A model generated the notes under the pieces. That model had not been told where the DNA came from. It saw only the letters and a list, made by a program, of their open reading frames with translations, and ran no database searches. A stretch of 19,053 nt of DNA, from assembly GCA_002317245.1 (NCBI GenBank), contig DCIU01000057.1, forward strand, positions 1,998 to 21,050, written 5' to 3'. The translations under genes were made by a program, and so were the position numbers. Source of the stretch: Lachnospiraceae bacterium UBA1718. GTDB taxonomy: Bacteria > Bacillota > Clostridia > Lachnospirales > Lachnospiraceae. Each line of letters opens with the position of its first letter. Positions within the stretch are counted from its first letter, which is position 1. Below, one piece after another: positions 1-7,398 of this stretch.

Positions 1-245
1 GTCATAAGGACCTGTCCTCTGAAGCCCTTAGCATACAGAAGCGGCAGCATTCCTGAATGATCAACATGCGCATGAGTTAACAGTACATAATCAATTAATG
101 GCGCTTCCACAGGAATGTCTACATTCTCGAACACATTCACTCCCTGCTCCATACCATAGTCCACAAGGATATGCTTGCCACATGCATTCAGATAATGGCA
201 GCTTCCTGTAACCTCGTGATCAGCACCAATAAACATCAGCTTCAT
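1..245 (-). CDS. MBL-fold metallo-hydrolase (beta-CASP/RNase-like), N-terminal part
   Basis: Partial gene: 81 codons from its ATG (complement of 243-245) to the window edge. A GGAGGG ribosome binding site lies 6 bases upstream of the ATG. The translation starts MKLMFIGADHEVTGSCHYL and carries the metallo-beta-lactamase zinc motif HAHVDH at residues 58-63, preceded by LLT and followed by SG. The opening, in which the substrate-pocket strand reads VTGSCHYL, is typical of the YSH1/COG1236 group of beta-CASP nucleases, usually annotated as MBL-fold hydrolases with an RNA-specificity domain. The beta-CASP and C-terminal parts lie outside the window, so nuclease function is an inference from the N-terminus. 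It follows the 8-oxoguanine glycosylase gene on the same strand after 63 bp and is probably the distal gene of that operon. Confidence 0.8.
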   Translation of the reverse strand, partial: MKLMFIGADHEVTGSCHYLNACGKHILVDYGMEQGVNVFENVDIPVEAPLIDYVLLTHAHVDHSGMLPLLYAKGFRGQVLM

Positions 246-308
246 ATAACCCTCCAATCTGGCATGCCCTACAGACCCCCACCTGCATGGCAGCTCCCCA
301 TCATTGCA

Positions 309-1103
309 CTAATGTCTTAATTCATAATAGAAGAGATATTGCTGGACTATGCCTGCAATTCCTTCATAGTAATCATAGTAGAAGCCTTCCGGATAATACT
401 TATCAAGCAACTGCTTAACATGTGTGTCAATTGGGAATGCCTCCACATGATGAAGTCCGAAGAGGCATATACAGTTGGCCACCTTAGGGCCTATTCCTGT
501 CCGCTCCTTCAAGTGTGCCACTGCCTCTTCATATTTAAGTTCTGGTAAAAGTGACAGCCACTCAGGATGTTCAGACACGTATATGAACAGATCTCTTAAG
601 TATGGTGATCTATACCCAAGACCCAAGGTCTTATCCATGAAGATCTCCGGATCAACTTCTCCAGGATATGGAAAGTGTCCATCGTTCCTTCTAACTATCT
701 CCTCTACCGAATTAGTAATTCTTTTTATGTTGTTATTCTGAGAAATGATGAAGGTCACTATCATCTCCCAGAGGTCCTGCTTAAGAATTCTTATCCCACT
801 GCCCTCTCTGAAGGCTACCTTGGCATGTTCATCTGCAGATTCCATGATCCTGCGTTCCACATCTTCGTAGTTCGTATCCAAATCAAGGTAATAATACCAT
901 TGACTATTCCAGTCTTCCTCGCTACAGGATAATTCGAATTCATCACCAAGATTTCTAATGGTAAGTGCCGGAATATAAGCATTTCCGCGCCTTAACTCTG
1001 GTATGACATATGTGTCATCATCTATCTTCTTCCATCTGAAGCACTGGCCGCTTGCTGCCACCTGATCCAGGTCCAGATGATCTATCTTCTTAACTATACT
1101 CAT
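309..1103 (-). CDS. ogg: 8-oxoguanine DNA glycosylase / AP lyase (OGG1 type)
   Basis: Base-excision repair enzyme that removes 8-oxoguanine opposite cytosine and nicks the abasic site. The 264-residue protein has the OGG N-terminal domain (SGQCFRW at residues 18-24) and a helix-hairpin-helix GPD domain (about 115-260). SQNNNIKRI at 121-129 is the typical OGG helix. In TGIGPKVANCICL (from 202), K207 aligns with the Schiff-base lysine of human OGG1 (K249). In FPIDTHV (from 223), D226 is the conserved catalytic aspartate. There is no C-terminal FeS cysteine cluster, so it is not an endonuclease III. The ATG start has no good Shine-Dalgarno sequence and sits 6 bp after the stop of the previous gene, so translation probably depends on coupling. 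Family assignment is firm; substrate preference is inferred from the family. Confidence 0.9.
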   Translation of the reverse strand: MSIVKKIDHLDLDQVAASGQCFRWKKIDDDTYVIPELRRGNAYIPALTIRNLGDEFELSCSEEDWNSQWYYYLDLDTNYEDVERRIMESADEHAKVAFREGSGIRILKQDLWEMIVTFIISQNNNIKRITNSVEEIVRRNDGHFPYPGEVDPEIFMDKTLGLGYRSPYLRDLFIYVSEHPEWLSLLPELKYEEAVAHLKERTGIGPKVANCICLFGLHHVEAFPIDTHVKQLLDKYYPEGFYYDYYEGIAGIVQQYLFYYELRH

Positions 1104-1109
1104 GGGTAA

Positions 1110-2147
1110 TTAAGCAAGATATGGGTTGGAAGGCTTATAGAGATTCTTCTCACTGATCTCTGCAAGACTGCTTACGCCACACATCTTCATTGCATCCTTA
1201 AGCTCTGCCTCAAGCTTATCTGTATATACCTTAACTCCCTCTGCTTCTCCACCATATACAGCTGTTACATATGGTCTTGCAATAATTACTGCATCAGCAC
1301 CAAGGGCAAGAGCCTTGAATACATCAACACCATCTCTGATGCCACCGTCGACAAGAACCATCATATCGTCGCCAACTGCCTTAGCTATCTCATATAATAC
1401 CTCAGCTGTTGCAGGACACTGGTCAAGAACACGTCCACCATGGTTACTTACAACAATTCCTGCCGCTCCAGCCTTCTTAGCCTCCATAGCACCTTCTACT
1501 GTCATAACGCCCTTAATGATAAATGGCTTACCTGCTGCCTTAATAATAGAAGTTAATTCCTCTGTTGTCTTGGATCCGGCAGGTGGAGTGAGATTCTGAA
1601 GGAATGGAAGCCCGGCAGCGTCAATATCCATTGCCACCGCAAAGCTGTCAGATTCTCTGACAAGAGCAAACTTCTCTTCAAGAGTCTTCTCATCCCATGG
1701 CTTAACTGTTGGAACACCATATCCCTTATTAGCCTTGATAGCACCAGAAGCTGCCTTCATTACATCAGCATTAGTTCCATCACCTGTCATAGCAATGATA
1801 CCTGCCTCTGCACAGGCTGATACTAAGATATTGTTGTATTCTACGTCATTATACTTATCACCATAATGAAGATTAACAGCGCCTACAGGTCCTGCAAGTA
1901 CAGGAATCTTAAGCTTAGTTCCGAAGAAGTCAAAGCTGGTATCAGCAGGCTTATTCTCGGCTATTGTATTAAGATTGATTCTAATCTTCTTCCATGCGTC
2001 ATAATTACGAATTGCTGTGTCACCCATTCCTTTGGATCCTGGTCCCGGAAGCTGCTTTCCACAGGCTCTTCCATTACATACTGGACATACCTTGCAGTAT
2101 GGTCCGCTGCATTTGCCTGCATTCTCAAGTAATTCTTTGTAAGTCAT
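1110..2147 (-). CDS. FMN-dependent alpha-hydroxy-acid dehydrogenase/oxidase (lactate dehydrogenase-like)
   Basis: A 345-residue TIM-barrel flavoprotein of the family holding L-lactate dehydrogenase LldD, lactate oxidase and glycolate oxidase, which oxidise 2-hydroxy acids to 2-keto acids. Visible signatures are IIKGVM around the conserved lysine K212, the active-site SNHGGRVLDQ (H236, R239), and VDGGIRDG at 266-273, which binds FMN phosphate. Residues 82-95 form the substrate/FMN loop (PVLAGPVGAVN). Unlike classical members it has five cysteines at the N-terminus (C13, C18, C21, C24, C29), spaced like a metal or FeS site. The ATG is preceded by AGAGGGA at good distance. It lies 26 bp after nadE in the same operon. 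The true substrate (lactate or another 2-hydroxy acid) cannot be read from the sequence. Confidence 0.85.
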   Translation of the reverse strand: MTYKELLENAGKCSGPYCKVCPVCNGRACGKQLPGPGSKGMGDTAIRNYDAWKKIRINLNTIAENKPADTSFDFFGTKLKIPVLAGPVGAVNLHYGDKYNDVEYNNILVSACAEAGIIAMTGDGTNADVMKAASGAIKANKGYGVPTVKPWDEKTLEEKFALVRESDSFAVAMDIDAAGLPFLQNLTPPAGSKTTEELTSIIKAAGKPFIIKGVMTVEGAMEAKKAGAAGIVVSNHGGRVLDQCPATAEVLYEIAKAVGDDMMVLVDGGIRDGVDVFKALALGADAVIIARPYVTAVYGGEAEGVKVYTDKLEAELKDAMKMCGVSSLAEISEKNLYKPSNPYLA

Positions 2148-2173
2148 TGTCTTTCCCTCTGCTTATTAATAGT

Positions 2174-2962
2174 CTATGGTACAAATGTTGGCATTGGCTT
2201 AAGCTTGAATGTATTAGCTGCATGCCTCTTCTCAATCTTCTCGCGAAGTTCTTCGCTCTCACACTCTCCTGTAAGGATAAGTGTATCAAGCTGCTCGTAA
2301 GTAAAACCGAAGTTATCTTCATCAGTCTTGCCTGTAAGGCCATCTGATGGTGCCTTATGTATGAATTCCTCAGGAACTCCGAGGTATTCTCCTATAGTAA
2401 TAATCTCAGCAACGGTGAGATTGTGAAGTGGAGAAAAATCTCCAGCTGCATCGCCAAATATTGTTGAATAACCAACATAATTCTCAGAACGGTTACAGTT
2501 GTTAGATACACGTCCGTTCATGGTCTGGCTGGCTGCATAGAGTGTAGTCATACGAATTCTTGGAGCAATATTAATCATACTCTGCTGTGTAAATTCAAAT
2601 GCCTTGCCAGACTTAGTATAGTTGGTGGCACTCTTAATAGCCTCCTTGATGCCATCTGTAGCTGGTCCTATATTAACAATTGAATAGTCAATATCAAGCC
2701 ACTTGGCTACAGCATTGGATACCGCGATATCACTCTGTTCATGATCTGGCATAAGGATACCAAATACTCGGTCCTTACCTAAGGCCTTGACACAAAGTGT
2801 TGCAACAAGAGTTGAATCCTTACCACCTGACAGACCAATTACGGCTGGTGATTCCGGTCCATTCTCTGCAAACCAGTCTTGAATCCACTTAATTACTCTC
2901 TCTGTTACACCTGCAACATCAAAGTCATTTTTAAGATAATTTGTAAGATGCTCATTCCACAT
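2174..2962 (-). CDS. nadE: NAD(+) synthase, ammonia-dependent
   Basis: Catalyses the last step of NAD+ synthesis: ATP-dependent amidation of nicotinic acid adenine dinucleotide. The 262-residue protein consists of the N-type ATP pyrophosphatase domain only. The PP-loop SGGKDS is at 45-50 after VIGL. The C-terminal NadE signatures APSDGL (204-209) and GKTDEDNFGFTYEQLD (211-226) are both present. It lacks the N-terminal nitrilase-like glutaminase domain, so the expected nitrogen donor is ammonia. The length fits the short bacterial form. The start ATG lies 6 bp after the stop of the RelA/SpoT-like gene, and its AGAGAGGA ribosome binding site lies inside the end of that gene, which points to co-translation. 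Confidence 0.95.
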   Translation of the reverse strand: MWNEHLTNYLKNDFDVAGVTERVIKWIQDWFAENGPESPAVIGLSGGKDSTLVATLCVKALGKDRVFGILMPDHEQSDIAVSNAVAKWLDIDYSIVNIGPATDGIKEAIKSATNYTKSGKAFEFTQQSMINIAPRIRMTTLYAASQTMNGRVSNNCNRSENYVGYSTIFGDAAGDFSPLHNLTVAEIITIGEYLGVPEEFIHKAPSDGLTGKTDEDNFGFTYEQLDTLILTGECESEELREKIEKRHAANTFKLKPMPTFVP

Positions 2963-2968
2963 GGGTCA

Positions 2969-4021
2969 CTATTCCTCTCTGCCTAATATTCTATTTAAAT
3001 TGCGTTCAATTTTGGCCGGGTCACTATAGCTTACACTTAAGTATCTTCTAATCTGAGGTTCCTTAAGCTTGCCTCTAATCAGTTCACCCTCGCACATAAG
3101 TCTGAGTACTGCTGCCGTGGACATAATGTCGATTCCCATATCGTCAACAGTAGTCTTAATCATATCGTATACGTACTGCTGATTATTCTTGAAGAGAACT
3201 GTCAGATCACCAATGGTCTCCACACCAAGCCACTCAAGCTGCTTAATAAATGTACCTGGATCAACGTATTCGATCTCCACGCCAAGCTTCTCATATACTG
3301 TGTTGATGAACTTAATCATCTCACCATTATTACGCAGATACTCACTAAGAGATACCCTATCAATAGGAACATAATCTCCCTTACTTGAATTGATTCTCTC
3401 TCTGATCTGCTTAGTATATTCATTGGAATCATCTCTAATTGCAAGGAACTCTCTGTCTGCAATCTCAAGCAAGCTTGCTACTCTTGAGAAGTTCCTTCTG
3501 ATGGCCTTAGGAACACCAAAATCACTCTTGTATCCAAGGTCATGCTCTATCTCAGCCCAGGCATGCTGAAGTACCGTTCTAATCTGAATCTCAAAGGGAA
3601 CTCCCCACATCTCCTCTGGATATATATCCTTCTTAGGAAGAGAACAGATACAGTGAAGTGACAGGTAGCCAAACTGGGTAGACTGCAGTGTGGCTCTCTT
3701 ATCTATAGAATTCTCTCTGTCGAATACAAATACCTCTTCCAAGGCCTTAGCTATCTTATCTACAGTATCAGAAAAGTAGCAGATAATACGGAAGCCGCAC
3801 AGATCCTTAACATCCATCAGGGAAGCATATTTACCACCCTTTCGCTCAATCTTGTCCTTCAGAGAGTCAATCTCCTTGGTTCTGTGTGCAACATCCATTA
3901 CAAAGAATTCATTATCCCTGATAATATCTTTAAGAATGCCATATATTATCTCTTCTAATTCAAGATACTTGCCCCGTTCTCGCTTATACTGACGTACAAT
4001 TGCTCCATCAGATCGCTCCAT
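2969..4021 (-). CDS. RelA/SpoT-domain (p)ppGpp synthetase (GTP pyrophosphokinase), synthetase-only
   Basis: Predicted to transfer pyrophosphate from ATP to GTP or GDP to make the stringent alarmone. The 350-residue protein has a RelA_SpoT synthetase domain at about 25-165 and no HD hydrolase domain or TGS/ACT region. Key residues are in place: R47, K49, S53 and K57 in the RxKxxxSxxxK nucleotide motif (HRTKEIDSLKDK), D73/G76/R78 in DLCGFRI, Y119 and H123 in FGYLSLH, and E144, Q146 and R148 in FEIQIRT, followed by QHAWAEIEHDLGYK. Residues about 210-350 are helical and match no domain I recognise; many small clostridial synthetases have such an extension. The ATG is preceded by a strong GGGGAGG site. 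It is the first gene of an operon with nadE. Activity is inferred from motif conservation. Confidence 0.85.
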   Translation of the reverse strand: MERSDGAIVRQYKRERGKYLELEEIIYGILKDIIRDNEFFVMDVAHRTKEIDSLKDKIERKGGKYASLMDVKDLCGFRIICYFSDTVDKIAKALEEVFVFDRENSIDKRATLQSTQFGYLSLHCICSLPKKDIYPEEMWGVPFEIQIRTVLQHAWAEIEHDLGYKSDFGVPKAIRRNFSRVASLLEIADREFLAIRDDSNEYTKQIRERINSSKGDYVPIDRVSLSEYLRNNGEMIKFINTVYEKLGVEIEYVDPGTFIKQLEWLGVETIGDLTVLFKNNQQYVYDMIKTTVDDMGIDIMSTAAVLRLMCEGELIRGKLKEPQIRRYLSVSYSDPAKIERNLNRILGREE

Positions 4022-4059
4022 ATAACCTCCCCGTGTACCCCCAGATACACTACATAAGT

Positions 4060-4068
4060 ATTATAACA
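4060..4068 (-). promoter_or_regulatory. Extended -10 promoter for the RelA/SpoT-nadE operon
   Basis: On the minus strand the sequence reads TGTTATAAT, a perfect extended -10 (TGn plus TATAAT). It lies about 38 bases upstream of the ATG at 4021, giving a predicted leader of about 30 bases. No TTGACA-like -35 is seen at 17 bp, where the sequence falls in the upstream terminator stem; extended -10 promoters can work without one. Confidence 0.6.
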
Positions 4069-4073
4069 TAAAT

Positions 4074-4100
4074 GAGCCCCTAACCACGAGTTAGGAGCTC
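4074..4100 (-). terminator. Hairpin terminator after hflC
   Basis: Two 11-base arms (4074-4084 and 4090-4100) pair with one internal mismatch around a 5-base loop, just downstream of the hflC stop on the minus strand. The following bases read ATTTATGTT, only moderately T-rich, so termination may be leaky. The next operon's promoter starts within 6 bases of the stem. Confidence 0.6.
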
Positions 4101-4128
4101 AAAATGTAGTAGTTATTTTCTATCAGTT

Positions 4129-5133
4129 TTATTGAAAGTTACCCTGAAAAATCTCAGCCACAGGATTGGACTCATCCAGGAATATTGTTGTATTGCCATT
4201 AGTAACTGACTTCTTCAAAGCATCTAACTGGAGTGAATAGAGATAGAAGTCCGCCTTGTCCTCTTCATTATATACTTCAGAGAGAATCTTCATATACTCA
4301 GCTTCACCCTCGGCAACAGTCGCATCTGCTGTAGCCTGTGCCTTGGAGAGCATTACTGATACCTCTGCATCAGTAGTATTCCTGATAATCTGTGCCTCAG
4401 ACTCACCCTGTGCCTTATATGCAGAAGCGATATTATTACGTTCTGTAATCATCCTTGTATATACAGCATCCTTATTCTCATCAGGAAGGTCTAAGACCTT
4501 AATCTTAACATCTGTAATCTTGATTCCGTACTGGTCACACTGAGAACCAATACACTTGAGAAGCAGGTCTGAGATAACGATTACTTCTGAGTCGCTGTCA
4601 CTTTTGCCATTCTCAATGATATTGCCCTCTTCATCAGTCTCAGATGATGCAATGTCATTAATCTCGATGTCCTCTAACTCCGAAATAGTAGTCTCAATGG
4701 TCATCTTGGAATCACGGCTGGCAATTAGATCCTCCTGGCTCATGGAAGAGATAGTAGTCTTAATTGCGTTATAGACAATTACATCAATTCTGCCCTGGGC
4801 AGTGTATGTACTTGCGTTAAGTGTCTGCGTGTAGGCCTTGGCATCTGTTACATTCCATAGCACATATGCATCAACAAGCATTGTCTTCTTATCGCTGGTA
4901 ATAACCTCAGATGCTGGAAGATCATATATCTGTCTTGCCTTAGGCACATAAGACACTGTCTGTGCGAAAGGAATCTTGGTGCGCAGCCCTGCTGTATCAT
5001 TAGTAGCAACAATTTTGCCGAACTGCTTAACTACCGAATACTCATTCTCATAAGTTGTATAGCATATTTCTGAAGAGATGATGAATAAGGCTATTACAGC
5101 TATGATTGCAATAATTAATTTCTTCTTAGTCAT
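4129..5133 (-). CDS. hflC: HflC-like SPFH/band 7 membrane protein
   Basis: Membrane-anchored prohibitin-like protein. In model bacteria HflC pairs with HflK in a large cage that modulates the FtsH protease. The 334-residue protein has one N-terminal membrane segment (about 5-22) and an SPFH domain (about 25-230). A helical stretch follows with the HflC hallmark ERNNIASAYKAQGESEAQ (231-248) and an Ala/Glu-rich coiled coil to about 285. Residues 163-184 form an acidic Ser/Asp/Glu/Gly-rich insert (SSETDEEGNIIENGKSDSD) inside the SPFH domain. The ATG has a GGAGGG site, and the gene starts 12 bp after the hflK stop. No ftsH gene lies in the window, so the FtsH link is family knowledge only. Confidence 0.85.
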   Translation of the reverse strand: MTKKKLIIAIIAVIALFIISSEICYTTYENEYSVVKQFGKIVATNDTAGLRTKIPFAQTVSYVPKARQIYDLPASEVITSDKKTMLVDAYVLWNVTDAKAYTQTLNASTYTAQGRIDVIVYNAIKTTISSMSQEDLIASRDSKMTIETTISELEDIEINDIASSETDEEGNIIENGKSDSDSEVIVISDLLLKCIGSQCDQYGIKITDVKIKVLDLPDENKDAVYTRMITERNNIASAYKAQGESEAQIIRNTTDAEVSVMLSKAQATADATVAEGEAEYMKILSEVYNEEDKADFYLYSLQLDALKKSVTNGNTTIFLDESNPVAEIFQGNFQ

Positions 5134-5145
5134 TACTGTTCCCTC

Positions 5146-6150
5146 CTATTCCTCAGTCTCTGCATCTTCAATTACAGCTGCATCAAAGGTGTCGCCTGTA
5201 ATTGGATAATACTTCTTAATGTCACCATTACCAGAATCGATTACCACCTTAAGGCTAGGAAGTACATCCTCCATAGTCTCCATGAACATACGCTGCTTGG
5301 TAATAAGTGGGTAGTTACGATACTCGTTATATTCTGCATTGAATCTTGCAGCCTGGCCGGTTGCTTCATTGATTCTAGCAGTCTTGGTAGCCTCAGCCTC
5401 CTGAAGGATTCTGTCCGCCTTAGCCTCAGCTGCAGGAATCTGTTCATTACGGTAAGCATTAGCTTCATTAATGGCTGACTCCTTGCCCTGCTTAGCTGTC
5501 TCAACAGCGGTAAAAGCCTCTATAACTTCATCTGTTGGCGGTTCAACATCCTGAATACTTGCATCGATGAGAGTAATACCTATGTCTTCATCCTCAAGTT
5601 CATCAATTATCATGGCCTTAACATTACTCTGAATCTCAGCCTTACCTGTAGTAATCGCAACGTCTACCGGGAAAGCTGACACCGTAGATCTGATGCTGGA
5701 CATTGCAATATTCTTCAGAATGAAGTCAGGTTCATCAGAATTATACAGATACTTAATGGGATCTGTTACCTGATATGAAATATAGAAGTCACAATCAATA
5801 AAGTTGTAGTCAGATGTAATCATTATCGACTCATGCTCTACTGAATATGTTCCCTGTTCATCCTCTGCATATCCAATCTTAATGCCCTGTACAGTTGTAT
5901 CAACACTGGTTGCCTTCTGAACATAAGGAATCTTAAAATGTAATCCCTTCTCATCAACTAAGGTTGCCTTACCAAATGTTGTAATAACAACCGACTCTGT
6001 CTCACCTACCGTGTAGAAGGTGTCAAGCCCCGTAATCACAATGAGAATAATAGCGATTACTATCCCGGCTCCCTTAAGTGCCTTCTTGGGATCTCGCGTT
6101 ACTTTTTCGCCATTCTCGTCGTAAACCATTCTGCCATTTCTGTTAAACAC
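5146..6150 (-). CDS. hflK: HflK-like SPFH/band 7 membrane protein
   Basis: Partner of HflC and first gene of the pair. The start is a GTG at 6148-6150, chosen because GAGGAGG sits 8 bases upstream; the in-frame ATG at residue 8 has no such site. The 334-residue protein has a short cytoplasmic N-terminus (1-26), one membrane segment (about 27-44), and an SPFH domain containing ESVVITTFGKA (52-62) and GLHFKIPYVQKA (69-80). An Ala/Glu/Lys-rich coiled-coil region (about 218-275) follows. The C-terminus is acidic and lacks the Pro/Gly-rich N-terminal region of E. coli HflK, as is common in Firmicutes. Together the two genes would form a heteromeric membrane microdomain or FtsH-modulating complex, inferred by homology. 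Confidence 0.85.
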   Translation of the reverse strand: MFNRNGRMVYDENGEKVTRDPKKALKGAGIVIAIILIVITGLDTFYTVGETESVVITTFGKATLVDEKGLHFKIPYVQKATSVDTTVQGIKIGYAEDEQGTYSVEHESIMITSDYNFIDCDFYISYQVTDPIKYLYNSDEPDFILKNIAMSSIRSTVSAFPVDVAITTGKAEIQSNVKAMIIDELEDEDIGITLIDASIQDVEPPTDEVIEAFTAVETAKQGKESAINEANAYRNEQIPAAEAKADRILQEAEATKTARINEATGQAARFNAEYNEYRNYPLITKQRMFMETMEDVLPSLKVVIDSGNGDIKKYYPITGDTFDAAVIEDAETEE

Positions 6151-6282
6151 GACTAATTCCTCCTCGTATAGAATAATTATTTATATACATTCTAATGCTA
6201 GGTATATAATACCAAAAATAGTCAATATTGCGATTTAAAATACGCTAATTTGCAATTCGCGACACAAAAAAACTTATACACA

Positions 6283-6316
6283 GAAAATGACCACTCCACT
6301 TACATGGAATGGTCAT
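6283..6316 (-). terminator. Intrinsic terminator after the LacI-family regulator gene
   Basis: On the minus strand a 12-bp stem (6305-6316 with 6287-6298, one G-T wobble) encloses a 6-base loop and is followed by TTTTC. It lies 30 bases past the regulator stop and ends the sugar operon. The remaining DNA up to the hflK start (6151-6282) is AT-rich leader sequence in which I could not fix a promoter. Confidence 0.8.
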
Positions 6317-6345
6317 CCCCTTATCAATAATAACCTTTGCCAAAA

Positions 6346-7380
6346 TTATATTGCCTTAACACTTTCTCTCTCGACTAGTTCAGCGTCCATTGTAATGATA
6401 CTATGATTAGTCTCCTCGCTCATCACGCTGAATAACATCTGAGTAGTTCTATGAGCCATCTTAACAAATGGCTGTCTTATGGTTGTAAGACTTGGAATAC
6501 TAAATGCTCCCATGTCAATTCCATCGAATCCAACCACTGATACATCATCAGGAATTCTAATTCCCGCATCACTTAAAGCTCTCATTGCTCCAAAAGCAAT
6601 TGTATCCGCAATGGCGAAAACAGCTGTAAAATCAGGCTTAGCTCCTTTTTTCAGTTTGCTTGCCATAATATTGTAACCGTTCTCCATTGTATAAGCATCA
6701 ACGCCGTCCTTGGACAGCCACATAAGCTTACGATCCGGTTCAATACCTGCCTCCTTAAGGGCCTTCAAGTATCCCTCGCGACGCATCTGACCGATACTTA
6801 TATCAGTTTCAGAAGCTCCAATAAAGGCTATTTTCTTATGCCCCTTGTCAATAAGGTACTTAGTCAGCTTATAGCTCTCCTTAACATCGTCAACAGCAAT
6901 AGATGAATATGCGCCTTCTGCGTCTTCATCCATTACAACTGTACTAAGTACAAATGGTACTCCAAGTTGTTCTAACTTCTCTGTTGAATGTGTGGAAAGA
7001 CCGCCAAGGAAGATTATTCCCTGAAGTTTCTTCTCCTTGGTAAGCTCATAAGCAACCTCAACTTCATCTGCCTTCTCAGCTACATGTCTAAGTTCCATTG
7101 TGTAATGACGAGCCTGAATGTCATCATTAATAATTCCAATCATCTTCATAAAGAACGGATTATTAGCGCCCTTAACGAGCACCGCAATTGTATTAGAGGT
7201 GGTAATCTTCAGATTCCTTGCACTATTGTTGGGAACAAATCCATACTCTTCAACCACTTCCATAATCCTCTTCTTAGTGTCAGGATTAATGTCAGGATGG
7301 TTGTTAAGTGCTCTTGAAACAGTAGACACACCACATCCGCATATTCTTGCTATATCCTTTATGGTAATAAGTTCATTCAT
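6346..7380 (-). CDS. LacI-family transcriptional regulator (MalR-like)
   Basis: DNA-binding repressor. Residue numbers here count from a GTG at 7383, giving 345 residues; the coordinates use the adjacent ATG at 7380, which gives 344. The helix-turn-helix ITIKDIARICGCGVSTVSR is at 6-24. The hinge helix follows (PNNSARNLK, 51-59), then a periplasmic-binding-protein-like effector domain (about 64-345). The domain has the family motifs FVLSTVV, AIAFIGA-type strands and DVSVVGFDGIDMG. Neither start has a clear Shine-Dalgarno site. It is the last gene of the operon with the sugar transporter and malQ, so it probably senses maltose or a related sugar and controls the promoter at 12245-12273, where overlapping LacI-type operator sequences occur. 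Effector and targets are inferred from position. Confidence 0.85.
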   Translation of the reverse strand: MNELITIKDIARICGCGVSTVSRALNNHPDINPDTKKRIMEVVEEYGFVPNNSARNLKITTSNTIAVLVKGANNPFFMKMIGIINDDIQARHYTMELRHVAEKADEVEVAYELTKEKKLQGIIFLGGLSTHSTEKLEQLGVPFVLSTVVMDEDAEGAYSSIAVDDVKESYKLTKYLIDKGHKKIAFIGASETDISIGQMRREGYLKALKEAGIEPDRKLMWLSKDGVDAYTMENGYNIMASKLKKGAKPDFTAVFAIADTIAFGAMRALSDAGIRIPDDVSVVGFDGIDMGAFSIPSLTTIRQPFVKMAHRTTQMLFSVMSEETNHSIITMDAELVERESVKAI

Positions 7381-7398
7381 CACATAACATGTTACTAA

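Noticed and set aside
246..308. Hairpin or terminator between the glycosylase and the MBL-fold gene
   Set aside because: Only a 5-bp CATGC/GCATG pairing with a long loop and no T-run is present; the two genes are more likely co-transcribed.
6220..6225. TTGACT on the minus strand as a -35 for hflK
   Set aside because: No acceptable -10 hexamer lies 16-18 bases downstream; nearby TATTAT and TAGAAT are 8 and 25 bases away.
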